Of a DNA stretch of 14,824 nucleotides, positions 12,258-14,824 are shown piece by piece. Position 1 is the first letter of the stretch. Each line of letters starts with the position of its first letter. Below the pieces are notes generated by a model, which saw only the letters and a list, made by a program, of their open reading frames with translations, was not told the DNA's origin and did no database searches. Made by a program: the position numbers and the translations under genes. Origin of the DNA: Ruminococcaceae bacterium UBA794 (GTDB lineage: Bacteria > Bacillota > Clostridia > Oscillospirales > Ruminococcaceae); assembly GCA_002304735.1 (NCBI GenBank), contig DBIU01000023.1, positions 16,261 through 31,084 of the forward strand, written 5' to 3'.

Positions 12258-14054
12258 ATGAGCTATTATGAGAACAAATGCTTCGGAACGTCCGATTTGC
12301 CGATTTTAAGCGGCGCGGAGGACAGCTTTTGCACCGAGGCATACATAGACGGACTTTGCGGGTACATCAGAAGCTGCGAAACTCCGATGACGATTTCAAT
12401 TCAGGGCGGCGGCGGAAGCGGAAGAACAAGTATGCTTAAGATGATGAGCGAGAAGCTGCTTGAGGACGTCGGCGGCGAGAAGATGACCGTTATTAACATC
12501 AACGCGTGGCAGTCGTCGCAGTTTAACGTTGGGCTGACGTTCTCCGTTATTTCGCTGCTCATAAAGGAGCTGAACGAGGGCGGCGCGCATTTCCGCAATG
12601 TTATGAATTTGTTCTCAAGCATTGCCGAAAAGCCGAGAAAGGCTGAGGAAGCGTGCGCTGTCGCCGATGAAATCCGCGAGCTTAAAAACGAGTTTCAGGC
12701 GGCTGTTGACCAGAAGCTTCGCGACACGGGCTGCGACAGAATAGCTTTCTTTATCGACGACCTTGACCGTTTGCAGCCGGTAAAGGCGATTGATTTGCTT
12801 GAATATCTGAAGATGTTCATTGACTGCGAAAAGTGCGTATTTGTGCTTGCGGTTAACAGCGAAACCGTTGTCGAGGGCGTTCGCCAAAAGTATGGACTTG
12901 ACGAGGGCAGGGACTTCTTTGACAAGATGATTCAGCTTCCCTTCAACGTTCCAGTTGAGAAGTACGACATTGAGAAGTTTGTAAGAGAGGAGTTCGATTC
13001 TTGGGACGAGAATATTCTCAAGAAGAACGACATTAACCTCTTTAAGAGCCTTATCGGCAATTCAATCGGCTTCAATCCCCGTGGAATGAAGCGTCTGTTT
13101 AACACGTTCCGTCTGCTTGACGCTACGATTGACATTGAAACCGAAAACGCGGAAAAGGCGGCGATTGCCAAAGGCGAGAAAATTTCTCCCGAACGCGAAA
13201 TCAGCAAGATTTCAAGACAGCGCGCTTTGTTTGCGGTAATTTGCCTCCAGACGAGCTTTGAGAAGCTTTATTGGTTCCTGCTTTCGTCGAGCAGTTTGCT
13301 TGACGCGAACTCTCTTACCGTGTTTATGAACGACGAGGAGCTTAGAAATAACGCCGAGATAATGAGCGTTGTTTTCACTGATTCCGATGGTAAAACCGAC
13401 AACGATATGATAAGGAGAGTGCGCAAGTTTATTCCGCACTTCCAGAGGGCAATTCGCGCGGGCTATTATGATAACGCAAGCGACGATGAAATTCTGCGCA
13501 CGATAATCAGAGAAGCGACAGTTACCTCTATCGGCAATATGATTATATCGAACGACGAGGATAAGCAGGACGAAAATCGCAGACTTATCGAGTCGATTAA
13601 CGCAGAGCTTAAATCTCACTATAAGAACAGCGTTTACTTCCAGCCGTTCTATCAGAGCGGAACGACGGAGGCCTGCGGATATTCCGCGTTCAAGGCTTAT
13701 GCGGGCTTTGAGTTCTCGGTTGCATATTCGATTAGACACACGATAAAGAACACGCGCGTTGTTAAGTTTATGGTGAAGAACCTCACGAAGCCTGTAAACG
13801 GCGAGAATGTTGAAGACGATTTGTGGAAGTACTGCAAGAACGAGGTTATGTTCGATACCCTCGGTCCCGACCCGCTGAACCTCGGCAGAAAGGCTGAGTG
13901 CAGCTTCTCCGGAAAGAAGCTGAGTATGGATTACGATTACGTTGGCGAGTTTGCCGTAAAGGACAGCGACGGAGTAAGAAATACCATTATCGACATAATG
14001 GAAAAGGCAATCGAAACCGTTAAGGTTCACGAGCAGCCGACCATTCTCAATTAA
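12258..14054 (+). CDS. KAP-family P-loop NTPase with altered Walker A
   Basis: A 598-residue soluble protein of the KAP family of STAND-like P-loop ATPases, whose members range from membrane scaffolds to phage-defence proteins. Walker A is at 50-58 and reads GGGGSGRTS, with R56 (codon AGA) where the lysine should be. Walker B is FFIDDLDRL (164-172), followed by the KAP-typical CVFVLAVN (193-200), DKMIQLPFNVP (222-232) and NPRGMKRLFN (273-282). No strong membrane segment is seen, unlike many KAP proteins. Residues about 450-598 form a C-terminal domain I do not recognise. ATG 12258 has AGGAG 10 nt upstream; in-frame ATGs at 12192 and 12237 lie in the promoter or lack a ribosome binding site. 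By eye it favours AAG and GAG codons more than apbE does. It is a one-gene unit with its own promoter and terminator, so no partner gene hints at its role. Confidence 0.88.
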   Translation: MSYYENKCFGTSDLPILSGAEDSFCTEAYIDGLCGYIRSCETPMTISIQGGGGSGRTSMLKMMSEKLLEDVGGEKMTVININAWQSSQFNVGLTFSVISLLIKELNEGGAHFRNVMNLFSSIAEKPRKAEEACAVADEIRELKNEFQAAVDQKLRDTGCDRIAFFIDDLDRLQPVKAIDLLEYLKMFIDCEKCVFVLAVNSETVVEGVRQKYGLDEGRDFFDKMIQLPFNVPVEKYDIEKFVREEFDSWDENILKKNDINLFKSLIGNSIGFNPRGMKRLFNTFRLLDATIDIETENAEKAAIAKGEKISPEREISKISRQRALFAVICLQTSFEKLYWFLLSSSSLLDANSLTVFMNDEELRNNAEIMSVVFTDSDGKTDNDMIRRVRKFIPHFQRAIRAGYYDNASDDEILRTIIREATVTSIGNMIISNDEDKQDENRRLIESINAELKSHYKNSVYFQPFYQSGTTEACGYSAFKAYAGFEFSVAYSIRHTIKNTRVVKFMVKNLTKPVNGENVEDDLWKYCKNEVMFDTLGPDPLNLGRKAECSFSGKKLSMDYDYVGEFAVKDSDGVRNTIIDIMEKAIETVKVHEQPTILN

Positions 14055-14083
14055 CAATAAACCGAATAATTTGATAATCAATT

Positions 14084-14113
14084 TCGCCCCCGTTTTTTTC
14101 GGGGGCGAGTGTT
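14084..14113 (+). terminator. Intrinsic terminator of the KAP gene
   Basis: A perfect 9-bp GC-rich stem, TCGCCCCCG (14084-14092) with CGGGGGCGA (14100-14108), and a seven-T loop, followed by GTGTTTTT. It lies 29 bp after the stop. Confidence 0.85.
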
Positions 14114-14152
14114 TTTGCGTGAAAACAATAAATCTATATTGCGACTTTTTCG

Positions 14153-14190
14153 CTTAAAAACAAAGAACCGCAGTATAGTGCGGCTCTTTT
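14153..14190 (-). terminator. Intrinsic terminator of the comEA-type gene
   Basis: On the minus strand AAAGAGCCGCA (14179-14189) pairs with TGCGGTTCTTT (14162-14172), one G-U pair included, across a 6-nt loop, followed by TTCTTTGTTTTT. It is 59 bp after the gene's stop. The plus-strand reading would carry an A-C mismatch, so it serves mainly the minus strand. Confidence 0.75.
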
Positions 14191-14248
14191 GCTATAACTT
14201 ATGAAATACAGCGCTTACGCTCGGAAATAAAGCTCCGTGAAAATTTTC

Positions 14249-14776
14249 TTAAACCGTTACATAATCGCGGATTTTTTCGAGCGTTTTTTCGCCTATTCCC
14301 GACACGTTTATCAGCTCATCGACGCTTTTGAAACCGCCGTTTTCGTTTCTGTACTTAATGATAGCGGCGGCTTTTACTTCGCCTATGCCTTTCAGCCTAA
14401 CAAGCTCGCTCGCAGGAGCGGCGTTAATGTTGATTTTTCCGGAAACGTTCGGCTCGGAAGCTGATATCGCCGCGGAATTATCGCGTTCTTCCGAGCTGCT
14501 TTGCGAACTTTCGCTTTCCTCCGTACTGCTTTGCAAACTTTCTTCGATTATCAATAAATCCGAGCTTTCTCCCAAAGACGAGCTTTCGTCCTGTGAAACA
14601 ACGGCGTTTTTGAACGGAATTTCATCTTGAGAGGAAATATCTGCATTTTCAATTACGACCGATTTCTCTGCCGTCGGAAACGCATTTCTTATAAACACAA
14701 ACACAATCGCCGCGCCTATAACAACGCGCGTCGCCGTTTTTATTACAGCAGTTGTTTTGTCGACTTTATTTTTCAC
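14249..14776 (-). CDS. comEA: ComEA-type membrane-anchored helix-hairpin-helix protein
   Basis: A 175-residue protein with one N-terminal membrane segment (about 14-31, VVIGAAIVFVFIRNAF), a low-complexity linker rich in Ser and Glu (about 48-107), and a C-terminal double helix-hairpin-helix domain: ININAAPASELVRLKGIGEVKAAAII (115-140) and LINVSGIGEKTLEKIRDYV (155-173). ComEA binds incoming double-stranded DNA at the cell surface during transformation; the orientation here (short basic N-terminus in, domain out) agrees. The SLBB domain of many ComEA proteins is missing, its place taken by the acidic linker. The start is GTG 14776 with GGAGG 8 nt upstream. comEC and comEB are not in the window, so the symbol is given on domain grounds and competence is not proven. 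Confidence 0.82.
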   Translation of the reverse strand: MKNKVDKTTAVIKTATRVVIGAAIVFVFIRNAFPTAEKSVVIENADISSQDEIPFKNAVVSQDESSSLGESSDLLIIEESLQSSTEESESSQSSSEERDNSAAISASEPNVSGKININAAPASELVRLKGIGEVKAAAIIKYRNENGGFKSVDELINVSGIGEKTLEKIRDYVTV

Positions 14777-14824
14777 AAGAGTTTCCTCCCGCGTTTAATT
14801 TTCTTATGGTCACCTCTAAAAACC

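Noticed and set aside
13212..14081. A 289-codon open frame on the minus strand opposite the KAP gene
   Set aside because: Its start would lie beyond the KAP stop, it lacks a ribosome binding site, and it has no recognisable family; the sense strand has clear KAP motifs.
14055..14248. A small gene between the KAP gene and the comEA-type gene
   Set aside because: The 194 bp hold two terminator hairpins and no frame with a ribosome binding site.
1..14824. CRISPR, tRNA, rRNA, insertion sequences or prophage
   Set aside because: I saw no spaced direct repeats, cloverleaf, transposase, integrase or terminal inverted repeats on reading both strands.

Overview
The window looks like a chromosomal segment of a low- to mid-GC Clostridia (Bacillota), plausibly an uncultured Oscillospiraceae/Ruminococcaceae-type gut bacterium. 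The reasons are the gene families (an AddB/RexB-type nuclease subunit, an L10-leader-controlled rplJL pair, half-size TauE/SafE and EamA transporters, a ComEA-type protein), strong GGAGG-like ribosome binding sites, AT-rich intergenic regions with TTGACA-N17-TATAAT promoters, and TTG/GTG starts. This is inference from content; no marker gene fixes the taxon. I see no tRNA, rRNA, CRISPR array, transposase or phage gene.

Layout. (1) Positions 1-5498, minus strand: a YkgJ-type cysteine-cluster gene, then a tight cluster read leftwards from its own consensus promoter: hisS, a PfkB-family sugar kinase, a HAD-phosphatase/nuclease-like fusion, and addB, which runs off the left edge. (2) Positions 5499-5838: a 340-bp divergent control region with a promoter facing each way and several small repeats. 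(3) A MarR-family regulator on the plus strand, ending in a terminator shared with the convergent ilvBN operon (acetolactate synthase, branched-chain amino acid synthesis). (4) Divergent from ilvB: a TauE/SafE anion exporter split into two half genes with an ATGA overlap, meeting a convergent EamA-family transporter so that the two stop codons share one TTAA. (5) rplJ-rplL (ribosomal stalk) with an L10 autoregulatory leader and attenuator, standing apart from rplKA and rpoBC. (6) apbE, a lipoprotein flavin transferase, on the plus strand and divergent from rplJ. (7) A KAP-family P-loop NTPase of 598 residues with its own consensus promoter and an arginine in place of the Walker A lysine. (8) A membrane-anchored ComEA-type helix-hairpin-helix protein on the minus strand.

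Most of the segment is ordinary housekeeping and biosynthesis. Two genes stand out. The first is the 516-residue fusion of an intact HAD (Cof-type) phosphatase with a C-terminal region that reads as a PD-(D/E)XK-like nuclease fold plus winged helix, placed 4 nt upstream of addB. The second is the lone KAP NTPase with the altered Walker A motif and an unclassified C-terminal domain. Seven transcription units have a near-perfect sigma-A promoter with exactly 17-bp spacing, and apbE has a slightly weaker one with the same spacing. These promoters helped to choose the starts of several genes.
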